5,389 bases of DNA from assembly GCA_030147435.1 (NCBI GenBank), contig JASKZX010000097.1:1-5389 (forward strand), written 5' to 3'. The position numbers and the translations under genes were made by a program. Shown piece after piece: positions 1 through 5,389 of this stretch. This DNA comes from Savagea sp. (GTDB lineage Bacteria > Bacillota > Bacilli > Bacillales_A > Planococcaceae). Numbering within the stretch: the first letter of the stretch is position 1; the number at the start of each line of letters is the position of its first letter. The notes beneath the pieces were generated by a model, which was not told the origin of the DNA, did not search any database, and worked only from the letters and a program-made list of their open reading frames with translations.

Positions 1-348
1 TATACGTTTGAAGAAGGAAAGAAAGTGTATATTGAAGCGCGTGTAGAAGAAGAAAATATCGCTCTATCCGTGCGCGATGAAGGAATCGGCATTCCAGCGA
101 GTGACTTAAAACGAATTCGCCGACCGTTTTTCACAGGAGAAAATGGTCGCCTCACGGGAGAGTCAACAGGAATGGGTCTTTATATCGCACAAGAAGTATG
201 TACACGTCTCGGACATGATTTTACTGTAGATAGTGTACGTGGCGAAGGAACGACGATGACGGTACATTTCCGTATCGATGAAGGAGGAACAATTGATGAA
301 CGACGACCGACCGATCATTCAGCTCAAACAATTGACGAAGATTTATGA
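1..348 (+). CDS. Sensor histidine kinase, BceS type, C-terminal ATPase domain (5' partial)
   Basis: This is the last 115 residues of a two-component sensor kinase; the reading frame is open from the first base, so the N-terminus, the membrane part, the phospho-accepting His and the N box lie upstream. What is visible is the end of a HATPase_c domain: the G1 box DEGIGIP (residues 26-32 of the fragment), the F-box region RPFFTGENG (41-49) and the G2 box GMGLYIA (57-63). The combination FFTGENGR followed by ESTGMGLY is typical of the small intramembrane-sensing kinases paired with Bce-type transporters. In that family the kinase has almost no extracellular sensor and reads transporter activity, then phosphorylates an OmpR-type regulator. 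The domain proper ends near TMTVHFRI; the last 23 or so residues are a charged tail, of which the final 17 codons overlap the next gene in another frame. Family is confident; the exact paralogue (BceS, PsdS or YxdK type) cannot be decided. Confidence 0.9.
   Translation, partial: YTFEEGKKVYIEARVEEENIALSVRDEGIGIPASDLKRIRRPFFTGENGRLTGESTGMGLYIAQEVCTRLGHDFTVDSVRGEGTTMTVHFRIDEGGTIDERRPTDHSAQTIDEDL
281..287 (+). promoter_or_regulatory. Ribosome binding site setting the ATPase start
   Basis: AAGGAGG, a near-perfect Shine-Dalgarno sequence, lies inside the kinase coding region and ends 8 nt before the ATG at 296. It rules out the in-frame upstream ATG at 278, which lies before the site, and disfavours the TTG at 293, which would be only 5 nt away. 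Confidence 0.85.
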
Positions 349-1072
349 AGGAAAAGTAATGCACCGCGCATTGAACCGACTCGACTTCGAAGTAGAAGAA
401 GGAGAGTTCGTCGCAGTTATGGGGCCTTCTGGAAGTGGGAAAACGACGCTTTTAAACATTATCGCAACAGTCGACGAACCGACTTATGGTGATGTGTGGA
501 TCGATGGTATTCAACCGGAACGATTATCGGAAGAAGCGCTCGCTCAATTTCGTCGCCGTAATTTCGGTTTCGTTTTCCAAGCGATTCATTTGCTTCAAAT
601 GTTAACGGTGGAAGAAAATATCGTCTTACCACTTACTCTTGATCATTTACCTGTACAAGAAATGGAGCGCCGTTTAAAAATAGTTGCAGATGCCTTACAT
701 TTGCACGACATTTTAGATCGTCGTCCGTATGAATTATCTGGTGGCCAAGCGCAGCAAACAGCGATTGGACGAGCGGTCATTCATCAGCCGAAAATTATTT
801 TAGCCGATGAACCGACAGGAAACTTAGATTCGCAAGCGGCAAAAAATGTATTAGAACTGTTGACAGAAATTAATGAAACGCGTGGAACGACGATGGTCAT
901 GGTGACGCATGATCCGGTAGCAGCGAGTTACTGCGACCGTGTGTTATTTATTAAAGACGGACAATTTTTCAACGAACTGTATCGCGACGAACATCGTCAA
1001 ACATTTTTCCAACGGATTTTAAACGTTTTATCATTACTCGGCGGACAAGTTCAAGAGCTTCGTCATTTGTAA
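296..1072 (+). CDS. BceA-type ABC transporter ATP-binding protein
   Basis: A 258-residue cytoplasmic ATPase that would energise the permease encoded directly downstream. All nucleotide-binding motifs are present: Walker A GPSGSGKT (43-50), Q-loop Gln95 in FVFQ, signature LSGGQ (147-151), Walker B IILADE (167-172), D-loop NLDS (176-179) and the switch His205 in VTHD. The order and spacing fit the MacB/LolD-like ABC subfamily. The tail FFQRILNVLSLLGG (237-250) is the kind of C-terminal extension seen in BceA/YxdL proteins, and the length is close to that of BceA as I recall it (about 253). The start at 296 is chosen over 278 because of the AAGGAGG at 281-287. The gene overlaps the kinase by 53 bp and ends 12 bp before the permease, which indicates cotranscription. 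Oddity: after LSGGQ the usual Gln-Arg pair reads Gln153-Gln154, so the common arginine is missing. The likely role is peptide-antibiotic resistance and sensing; the substrate cannot be read from sequence. Confidence 0.93.
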   Translation: MNDDRPIIQLKQLTKIYEGKVMHRALNRLDFEVEEGEFVAVMGPSGSGKTTLLNIIATVDEPTYGDVWIDGIQPERLSEEALAQFRRRNFGFVFQAIHLLQMLTVEENIVLPLTLDHLPVQEMERRLKIVADALHLHDILDRRPYELSGGQAQQTAIGRAVIHQPKIILADEPTGNLDSQAAKNVLELLTEINETRGTTMVMVTHDPVAASYCDRVLFIKDGQFFNELYRDEHRQTFFQRILNVLSLLGGQVQELRHL

Positions 1073-1084
1073 AAGGAGGCTATT

Positions 1085-3010
1085 ATGACGTTTCAACAGT
1101 TTGCACTTCGGAATGTCGTTCGTAATCGACGAGCATACGCAGCATTTTTTATGGCGAGTGTTTTTTCCGTCATGGTATTCTTTTTATTTTCAATGTTGCT
1201 TTTTCACCCGTCGATTGAAAACCGGTTTTTACGCGAAATCGCATTTTTCGGAATGGGCATTTCAGAAGTAATTTTATATGTTTTCACATTGTTTTTCTTA
1301 TTTTATTCGATGCGTGCCTTTTTACAAGCACGTTCGACAGAGTTCGGTGTACTGATCCAGCTCGGGATGTCGAACAAACAGTTGAATCGACTCATCTTTA
1401 TTGAAACGATGTTTATCGGTGTTGCAGCGATCATTGCGGGTCTTTTTTTCGGGCTCATTTTTACGAAGTTTTTCTTCATGCTCGTGCGTGAAATTGTCGC
1501 TGTCCCGAGCTTACCTTTTTATTTGTCGTGGAAGCCATTTGCATTAACGATCGGTGCTTTTGTGAGTTCATTTGTTCTCATTGCGATTATCGCACCGCGT
1601 TTTATTAAAAAAGCACCGATCAATGAACTCGTCCAAGAAGAGACTGAGACGAGTCGAGCAGAAGAATTTTCGTCTATTCGTGCGACACTCGGACTCTTTT
1701 TACTCGCTGCCGCGTATACGTTTGCGCTCACGGTACAAAATACGCACATTATTGCGTTTATTTTATATTTCCCGCCGTTATTATTAATCGGGACGTATTT
1801 ATTTTTTACAGATACACTTCCTTTCTTATTTGAATGGCTCCGGCAGAAAAAATCGTTTTATTGGCGCCATTTTTATTTACTTTCTGTAACGGAAGGAATT
1901 ATCCGATTAAAAGAAAATGCGCGGATGTTTTTCATCGTGACGATCGTATCGACTGTTGCGTTTATGTCGGTCGGTGTCCTCGCTTCATTGACATCGTTTG
2001 CATCTCAATACCGAGCAGTCAATCCGCTCGGCCTCGTCTATAAAAGTGAACCGAACAACCCGTACGAATGGGTACATGTCGGGGGACTTGTGAAAGAATT
2101 AGAAGAAGAAGGAATCGACTACGAACTGATCCGGATGCGGGCGTATGAGCAACAATCGACTGCAACGCGATTACCAGTGACAATTATTGATGAACAGCCG
2201 ATGAATGTGCTCGCTCGTCTCGGAGGGAAAGAGACGCATTTTTTAAAGCGAGGGGAAGCGGTCTTTTTACCACCGACTGCAAGTGCTGAAGAGAAGTTAC
2301 GTCAAGAGGAAACGTCGACGTGGTTAGAGCCAGCGCATATACCTGTGCATATTAAAGGGTCGTATAGTAGTGAGTTATTACCAGCGAATGCGATCGGCAC
2401 GAATGCGATCGTATTGAATCATTACGATTTCACTCGTTTAGAAGAAACATTACCTCGTGCGATTCCGAATGGATTTACGTATTATGCGTTCGTCATTTCG
2501 GATTGGCAACGAACAGAAACGATCGGACGTGTCATTGAAGAAACGTATGCTGCGACAGGGATGATTCGAGGACTTCCTTTTACATTTGATAACCCCGGAG
2601 CGAATTATGCGATTTTACGGATGACATTTTCGTTACTTCTATTTATCGGGTTATTGTTAGCAGGAGTTCTTTTCCTCGCAGCGGGAAGTTTTATTTACTT
2701 CCGATTGTACACATCACTCGACCGAGAGCGTAGAGAGTTCTCCGTGTTAAAACGACTCGGAATGACGACGAAAGAATTTAAAAAAGTAGTGAACCGTCAA
2801 CTTATTCCGCAGTTTTTCTTCCCGTGGGGAATTGCGCTCATGCATAGCGCATTTGCTTTTTTCGCTTTACAAAAAATATGGGAAACACTTGCCGAAATTT
2901 CTATCGCTAAAGAGATGATTCTCGTATTAGCAGGCTTTACGTTATTACAATACATTTACTTTTACTTAATACGTTGGCGTTACCTCGTTCACGTGACGAC
3001 GCCGAGATAA
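1085..3010 (+). CDS. BceB-type ABC transporter permease (FtsX-like, 10 TM, large extracellular domain)
   Basis: A 641-residue integral membrane protein with the architecture of BceB/PsdB/YxdM/VraG permeases. By hydrophobicity I place helices at about residues 19-40, 57-80, 104-134, 148-170, 200-216, 222-242 and 281-303. An extracellular domain of roughly 205 residues (about 304-510) follows, then helices at about 512-537, 574-594 and 611-628. This is the 7 + 3 pattern with the large loop between helices 7 and 8. In the family that loop governs recognition of peptide antibiotics such as bacitracin at the lipid II cycle, and the permease forms a sensory complex with the cognate kinase. Two FtsX-like halves are visible, each with a related cytoplasmic motif after the second helix: EFGVLIQLGMSNKQLNRLI (86-104) and EFSVLKRLGMTTKEFKKVV (551-569). 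The start ATG follows an AGGAGG at 1074-1079 with 5 nt spacing. Length matches the family (about 620-665), so it seems intact. The specific antibiotic is unknown. Confidence 0.92.
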   Translation: MTFQQFALRNVVRNRRAYAAFFMASVFSVMVFFLFSMLLFHPSIENRFLREIAFFGMGISEVILYVFTLFFLFYSMRAFLQARSTEFGVLIQLGMSNKQLNRLIFIETMFIGVAAIIAGLFFGLIFTKFFFMLVREIVAVPSLPFYLSWKPFALTIGAFVSSFVLIAIIAPRFIKKAPINELVQEETETSRAEEFSSIRATLGLFLLAAAYTFALTVQNTHIIAFILYFPPLLLIGTYLFFTDTLPFLFEWLRQKKSFYWRHFYLLSVTEGIIRLKENARMFFIVTIVSTVAFMSVGVLASLTSFASQYRAVNPLGLVYKSEPNNPYEWVHVGGLVKELEEEGIDYELIRMRAYEQQSTATRLPVTIIDEQPMNVLARLGGKETHFLKRGEAVFLPPTASAEEKLRQEETSTWLEPAHIPVHIKGSYSSELLPANAIGTNAIVLNHYDFTRLEETLPRAIPNGFTYYAFVISDWQRTETIGRVIEETYAATGMIRGLPFTFDNPGANYAILRMTFSLLLFIGLLLAGVLFLAAGSFIYFRLYTSLDRERREFSVLKRLGMTTKEFKKVVNRQLIPQFFFPWGIALMHSAFAFFALQKIWETLAEISIAKEMILVLAGFTLLQYIYFYLIRWRYLVHVTTPR

Positions 3011-3014
3011 GGAG
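3009..3014 (+). promoter_or_regulatory. Ribosome binding site supporting a TTG start
   Basis: AAGGAG overlaps the permease stop codon by two bases and ends 8 nt before TTG at 3023. The next in-frame ATG is dozens of codons into the conserved AMP-binding domain, so TTG is the credible start and translation may be coupled to the permease. Confidence 0.8.
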
Positions 3015-3022
3015 AGATTAGT

Positions 3023-4495
3023 TTGGTTGATGAAATCGTTCAAACGCAAGCAGAAAAGACATCGGAGCGAATTGCTTATATCGAAGGGGACCGAACGATT
3101 ACGTATCGTGATTTCAATCGTTCGATCGATGCGCTCGCTCACTTTTTTGTGCAACAAGGGATTCAAAAAGGAGATCACGTCGCTTTATTGTTAGGAAATG
3201 AGCCGATAATGTTAGAGGCGATGTATAGTTTGTTTCGTATCGGCGCAGTGGCGATTCCCGTGAATCCGCATTATCCTGTGCGCGATATCGTGTATATTGT
3301 CGAGCAAAGTGAAGCGGTCGCGGTGATCAGCTATGAAGAGATATTGAAACCGTTAAAAGAGGACCCAATTGTTCAACATGTGACGTATTGGGCGGTCGAC
3401 CGCGGGGACCTTCGTGTAGAAGAAGGAAAACGAGCGCCTCATATAGCGCGTAAGCCGACAGATGTAGCGATGATTTTATATACATCGGGTACGACAGGAC
3501 GCGCAAAAGGAGCGATGTTGACGCATGAAAATATTTATGCGAACGCTCGGGACTTCGGAACGTCACTCGAATACGACGGCGATGACCGGGTCATTGCGAC
3601 ACTTCCGATTTTTCATGCATTCGCTTTAACGGTCGTCGTTCATGCGCCACTTATTCGAGGAGCGAGCCTCATTCTCGTCCCGTCATTTAGTCCGCGTTAC
3701 GTATTAGATGTTGCTGAGCGACACGAGGCGACTGTTTTTGCCGGTGTTCCGACGATGTATCACTTTTTAACAGAGTATGCGAAAGAACATCAACGCGAAG
3801 AAGCATTTCGCACGATTCGTGTAGCAATCTCTGGAGGTTCTTCGATGCCTGTAGCGATGCTTGATGCTTTTGAGTCGACATTCGGCGTTCGAATATCAGA
3901 AGGTTACGGATTATCGGAAGCGTCTCCTGTTACGAGTTTTAATCCGCTCGACCGGGAGCGAATCCCTGGTTCTGTCGGACAACCGATCGCAAATGTCGAA
4001 CAAAAAATTGTCGACGCGGATGGAAACGAAGTCCCGCATGGTGAAATCGGTGAGTTGATCGTCAGAGGACCGAATGTGATGAAAGGGTATTACAATGACG
4101 AAGAAGCGACAGCGCGAGTCTTGAAAAATGGATGGCTCTATACCGGTGACTTAGCGCGCCGTGATAAAGAAGGATATTTTTACATTATCGACCGGAAAGA
4201 CGATTTAATGATCGTCGGAGGCAATAATGTATATCCTCGGGAAGTCGAAGAAGCACTCTATGCGTTAGAAGAAGTAAAAGAAGCAGCAGTCGTCGGTGTA
4301 GAAGACTGGGATTACGGGGAAGTGCCTGCAGCGTATGTCGTCTTTCGAACAACACCTCTTTCGGTAGAAGAAGTGAGACGCCGATTAGCAGAAACATTAG
4401 CAACGTACAAATTACCGCGCTACGTGTACGCCTTAGAAACCCTTCCGAAAAGTGCGACAGGAAAAGTATTGCGTCATGCTTTGCGCAAACGATAA
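3023..4495 (+). CDS. lcfB: Long-chain fatty acid--CoA ligase, LcfB-like (AMP-forming)
   Basis: A 490-residue ANL-superfamily enzyme that should activate a fatty acid through an acyl-AMP to acyl-CoA. Visible motifs in order: ATP-binding P-loop YTSGTTGRAKG (153-163), where the usual Pro before Lys162 is Ala; GVPTMYHFL (231-239) and ISGGSSMPVAML (259-270); the adenine-site motif GYGLSEASP (284-292); WLYTGDLARRD (361-371); the hinge DRKDD (380-384) leading into GGNNVYPREVE (389-399); and PKSATGK (465-471) with catalytic Lys471. There is no carrier-protein domain, so it is a stand-alone ligase rather than an NRPS module. From memory the closest family member is B. subtilis LcfB (513 aa); this protein appears shorter in the linker before the P-loop (about residues 104-140). 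It starts with TTG, 12 bp after the permease, and is followed by a strong terminator, so it is probably the last gene of the transporter operon. Acyl chain length is not determinable; a medium-chain or other acyl-acid ligase is possible. The symbol is by similarity, not proven orthology. Confidence 0.85.
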   Translation: MVDEIVQTQAEKTSERIAYIEGDRTITYRDFNRSIDALAHFFVQQGIQKGDHVALLLGNEPIMLEAMYSLFRIGAVAIPVNPHYPVRDIVYIVEQSEAVAVISYEEILKPLKEDPIVQHVTYWAVDRGDLRVEEGKRAPHIARKPTDVAMILYTSGTTGRAKGAMLTHENIYANARDFGTSLEYDGDDRVIATLPIFHAFALTVVVHAPLIRGASLILVPSFSPRYVLDVAERHEATVFAGVPTMYHFLTEYAKEHQREEAFRTIRVAISGGSSMPVAMLDAFESTFGVRISEGYGLSEASPVTSFNPLDRERIPGSVGQPIANVEQKIVDADGNEVPHGEIGELIVRGPNVMKGYYNDEEATARVLKNGWLYTGDLARRDKEGYFYIIDRKDDLMIVGGNNVYPREVEEALYALEEVKEAAVVGVEDWDYGEVPAAYVVFRTTPLSVEEVRRRLAETLATYKLPRYVYALETLPKSATGKVLRHALRKR

Positions 4496-4497
4496 AG

Positions 4498-4527
4498 AAG
4501 TTGCTAGCTCGTCTAGCAACTTTTTTT
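4498..4527 (+). terminator. Rho-independent terminator of the transporter/ligase operon
   Basis: A perfect 10-bp stem, AAGTTGCTAG (4498-4507) and CTAGCAACTT (4513-4522), encloses the 5-nt loop CTCGT and runs into seven consecutive T (4521-4527). It begins 3 bp after the ligase stop codon. The A tract upstream is weak, so efficient termination is predicted mainly for + strand transcription. Confidence 0.93.
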
Positions 4528-4578
4528 GTATGCGTATTGAATTGTACGAAAATTTCCACAAAAGAAAAGATGTTATCT

Positions 4579-4598
4579 AGTATACTGAGACGTATACT
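4579..4598. promoter_or_regulatory. Upstream inverted repeat, possible operator
   Basis: AGTATAC (4579-4585) and GTATACT (4592-4598) are perfect 7-bp arms separated by 6 bp. Each arm itself contains the palindrome GTATAC. There is no T tract after it, so it is not a terminator. It lies about 26 bp upstream of the main predicted -35 box of aspA, a position suited to an activator or auxiliary operator. No known regulator is recognised. Confidence 0.4.
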
Positions 4599-4623
4599 TT
4601 CTGAAGGTTATTGACGAAAGGGA

Positions 4624-4652
4624 TTGAATGATTATACGTATTCATGTATAAT
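4624..4652 (+). promoter_or_regulatory. Predicted sigma-A-type promoter of aspA
   Basis: TTGAAT (4624-4629) and a perfect TATAAT (4647-4652) are separated by the optimal 17 bp. Transcription would start near 4659-4660, giving a leader of about 26 nt. An overlapping weaker alternative is TTGACG (4611-4616), 16 bp, TATACG (4633-4638). The presence of a terminator just upstream supports an independent promoter here. Confidence 0.65.
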
Positions 4653-4654
4653 CA
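4629..4654. promoter_or_regulatory. Inverted repeat over the aspA -10 box, candidate operator
   Basis: TGATTATAC (4629-4637) and GTATAATCA (4646-4654) are perfect 9-bp arms with an 8-bp spacer. The right arm contains the whole TATAAT box, and the left arm begins at the last base of the -35 box. A dimeric repressor bound here would block RNA polymerase. The cognate protein is unknown; B. subtilis aspartase (in ansAB) is controlled by the repressor AnsR, but I cannot say whether this sequence resembles its operator. Confidence 0.5.
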
Positions 4655-4668
4655 CGAGAAAATTATAT

Positions 4669-4674
4669 GAGGGG
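4669..4674 (+). promoter_or_regulatory. Ribosome binding site of aspA
   Basis: GAGGGG is the only purine-rich Shine-Dalgarno candidate. It is 11 nt before ATG 4686 and 5 nt before an in-frame TTG at 4680, so spacing alone does not settle the start; the TTG would add two residues (MR). Confidence 0.55.
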
Positions 4675-4685
4675 AACGATTGAGA

Positions 4686-5389
4686 ATGAGAAGAGAAAGA
4701 GACTTTTTAGGGGTTAAAGAAGTGCCGGAAGATGCGTATTACGGCGTACAAACGATGAGAGCAGTAGAAAACTTTCCAATCACAGGGCATCCGGTGTCGG
4801 CCGCGTTTATTCGAGCGCTCGCCTATGTGAAAAAAGCGTCAGCGCTTGCTAATGTAGATGCAGGGTTTTTAGATAAAGAGATTGGTGAAGCGATTGCGCG
4901 CGCAGCGGATGAAGTGATTGAAGGAAAGTTACACGACCAATTTATCGTCGATGCGATTCAAGGCGGTGCAGGGACGTCGACGAATATGAATACGAATGAA
5001 GTGCTCGCTAATCGTGCATTAGAAATACTCGGCTATGAAAAAGGACGCTACGACGTGATCAGTCCGAATTCACATGTCAACATGTCACAATCGACGAACG
5101 ACGTCTTCCCGACAGCGATGCACGTTTCAATCTTAATGGAAGCACCTGCACTTTTACGAGCGCTCGACCGGTTAGAAGCGACATTTCGAGCAAAAGGTGA
5201 AGCATTTGCTCCGTACATTAAAATGGGACGCACGCATTTACAAGATGCAGTGCCGATTCGACTCGGCCAAGAATTTCAAGCGTATGCGAATGTCGTTCAA
5301 AGAGGACGCCGACGCATCGCAGAGTCGCTTGAAGATTTACACGAAATTAATTTAGGAGCGACAGCAGTCGGTACAGGGCTAAACGCAGA
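4686..5389 (+). CDS. aspA: Aspartate ammonia-lyase (aspartase), N-terminal half (3' partial)
   Basis: The first 234 residues of a cytoplasmic enzyme that converts L-aspartate to fumarate and ammonia; the frame is still open at the window end, where about half of the usual 470 or so residues have been read. Motifs of the aspartase/fumarase superfamily are clear: GGAGTSTNMNTNEV (93-106), HVNMSQSTNDVFPTA (130-144), KMGRTHLQDAVPIRLGQE (179-196) and GATAVGTGLNA (224-234). GAGTS rather than GSGTQ at the first motif points to aspartase, not class II fumarase. Residues corresponding to the known active-site residues of the Bacillus enzyme are all present: Thr97, Ser136, Thr137, Asn138 and His184. The catalytic Ser loop (GSSxMPxKxN) lies beyond the window. 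ATG 4686 is chosen because MRRERDFLG aligns with the N-terminus I recall for Bacillaceae aspartases; TTG 4680 is the alternative. It has its own promoter and follows a terminator, so it is not part of the transporter operon. B. subtilis calls this gene ansB, where it follows asparaginase ansA; no asparaginase gene is upstream here. Confidence 0.93.
   Translation, partial: MRRERDFLGVKEVPEDAYYGVQTMRAVENFPITGHPVSAAFIRALAYVKKASALANVDAGFLDKEIGEAIARAADEVIEGKLHDQFIVDAIQGGAGTSTNMNTNEVLANRALEILGYEKGRYDVISPNSHVNMSQSTNDVFPTAMHVSILMEAPALLRALDRLEATFRAKGEAFAPYIKMGRTHLQDAVPIRLGQEFQAYANVVQRGRRRIAESLEDLHEINLGATAVGTGLNA

Noticed and set aside
331..360. Internal promoter starting with TTGACG at 332-337 inside the ATPase gene
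   Set aside because: No acceptable -10 box at 16-18 bp; the position is also downstream of the ATPase start, so it could not drive that gene.
1519..1749. Minus-strand open frame within the permease gene
   Set aside because: It is a shadow of a strongly supported coding region, with no recognisable domain.
2384..2411. 12-bp direct repeat CGAATGCGATCG in two copies, 16 bp apart
   Set aside because: It lies in the permease coding frame and encodes the repeated tripeptide NAI with the same codons; no sign of a functional DNA element.
3023..4495. NRPS adenylation domain, luciferase-like or other specialised ANL enzyme
   Set aside because: There is no carrier or condensation domain, and the core motifs resemble long-chain acyl-CoA ligases much more closely.
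4185..4559. Minus-strand open frame of 124 codons crossing the ligase 3' end and the terminator
   Set aside because: It is the antisense of conserved ligase coding sequence, its Leu/Arg-rich product reflects the reversed Glu/Lys codons of the ligase, and it runs through the terminator hairpin; no ribosome binding site was evident.
4625..4645. FadR-like operator (TGAATGA half-site) near the aspA promoter
   Set aside because: Only the left half matches the B. subtilis FadR consensus; the right half TCATTCA is absent at the required spacing, so the similarity is probably accidental despite the neighbouring fatty-acid gene.
4548..4668. CodY-like boxes (GAAAATT near 4548-4554 and in the leader near 4657-4663)
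   Set aside because: Only half-matches to the consensus in AT-rich sequence; not distinguishable from chance.
5048..5233. Minus-strand open frame within aspA
   Set aside because: It is antisense to the conserved aspartase active-site motifs and too short to be credible without other evidence.
4686..5389. Class II fumarase instead of aspartase
   Set aside because: The first conserved region reads GAGTS and the second SQSTND, with flanking sequence of the aspartase type; fumarases carry GSGTQ at the first position.

Overview
The window looks like ordinary chromosomal DNA of a low-to-moderate-GC Firmicute, most likely a member of the Bacillaceae (inference). The reasons are strong AAGGAGG-type ribosome binding sites, a TTG start codon, a Bce-type peptide-antibiotic transporter next to its sensor kinase, a LcfB-like acyl-CoA ligase, and a Bacillus-type aspartase. 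All genes lie on the + strand. I see no mobile elements, CRISPR arrays, RNA genes or signs of recent transfer.

Positions 1-4527 appear to be the 3' part of one operon. It opens with the C-terminal end of a sensor histidine kinase (1-348, 5' end outside the window). The kinase overlaps by 53 bp the ATP-binding subunit of an ABC transporter (296-1072). Next come a 641-residue ten-helix FtsX/MacB-like permease with a large extracellular domain (1085-3010) and a long-chain acyl-CoA ligase (3023-4495). Gaps are 12 bp or less, or genes overlap, and there is no internal terminator. A clear intrinsic terminator sits at 4498-4527. The kinase, ATPase and permease form a BceS-BceA-BceB type module: the transporter detects or removes a cell-wall-active peptide at the lipid II cycle, and the kinase, which depends on the transporter for sensing, adjusts expression. 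The response regulator is presumably upstream of the window. The unusual member is the acyl-CoA ligase, which is not part of the canonical module and may be a passenger or a link to membrane-lipid metabolism.

Positions 4528-4685 are a regulatory intergenic region. It holds a good vegetative-type promoter (TTGAAT, 17 bp, TATAAT), a perfect 9-bp-arm inverted repeat covering that -10 box, and a second 7-bp-arm inverted repeat further upstream. From 4686 to the window end lies the N-terminal half of aspartate ammonia-lyase (aspA; called ansB in B. subtilis), an independent transcription unit for aspartate catabolism.

I do not see a clearly undescribed system. The points most worth checking are the ligase linked to the Bce module, the paired operator-like repeats before aspA, the kinase/ATPase overlap that removes the usual place for a transporter promoter, and a non-canonical residue after the ABC signature.
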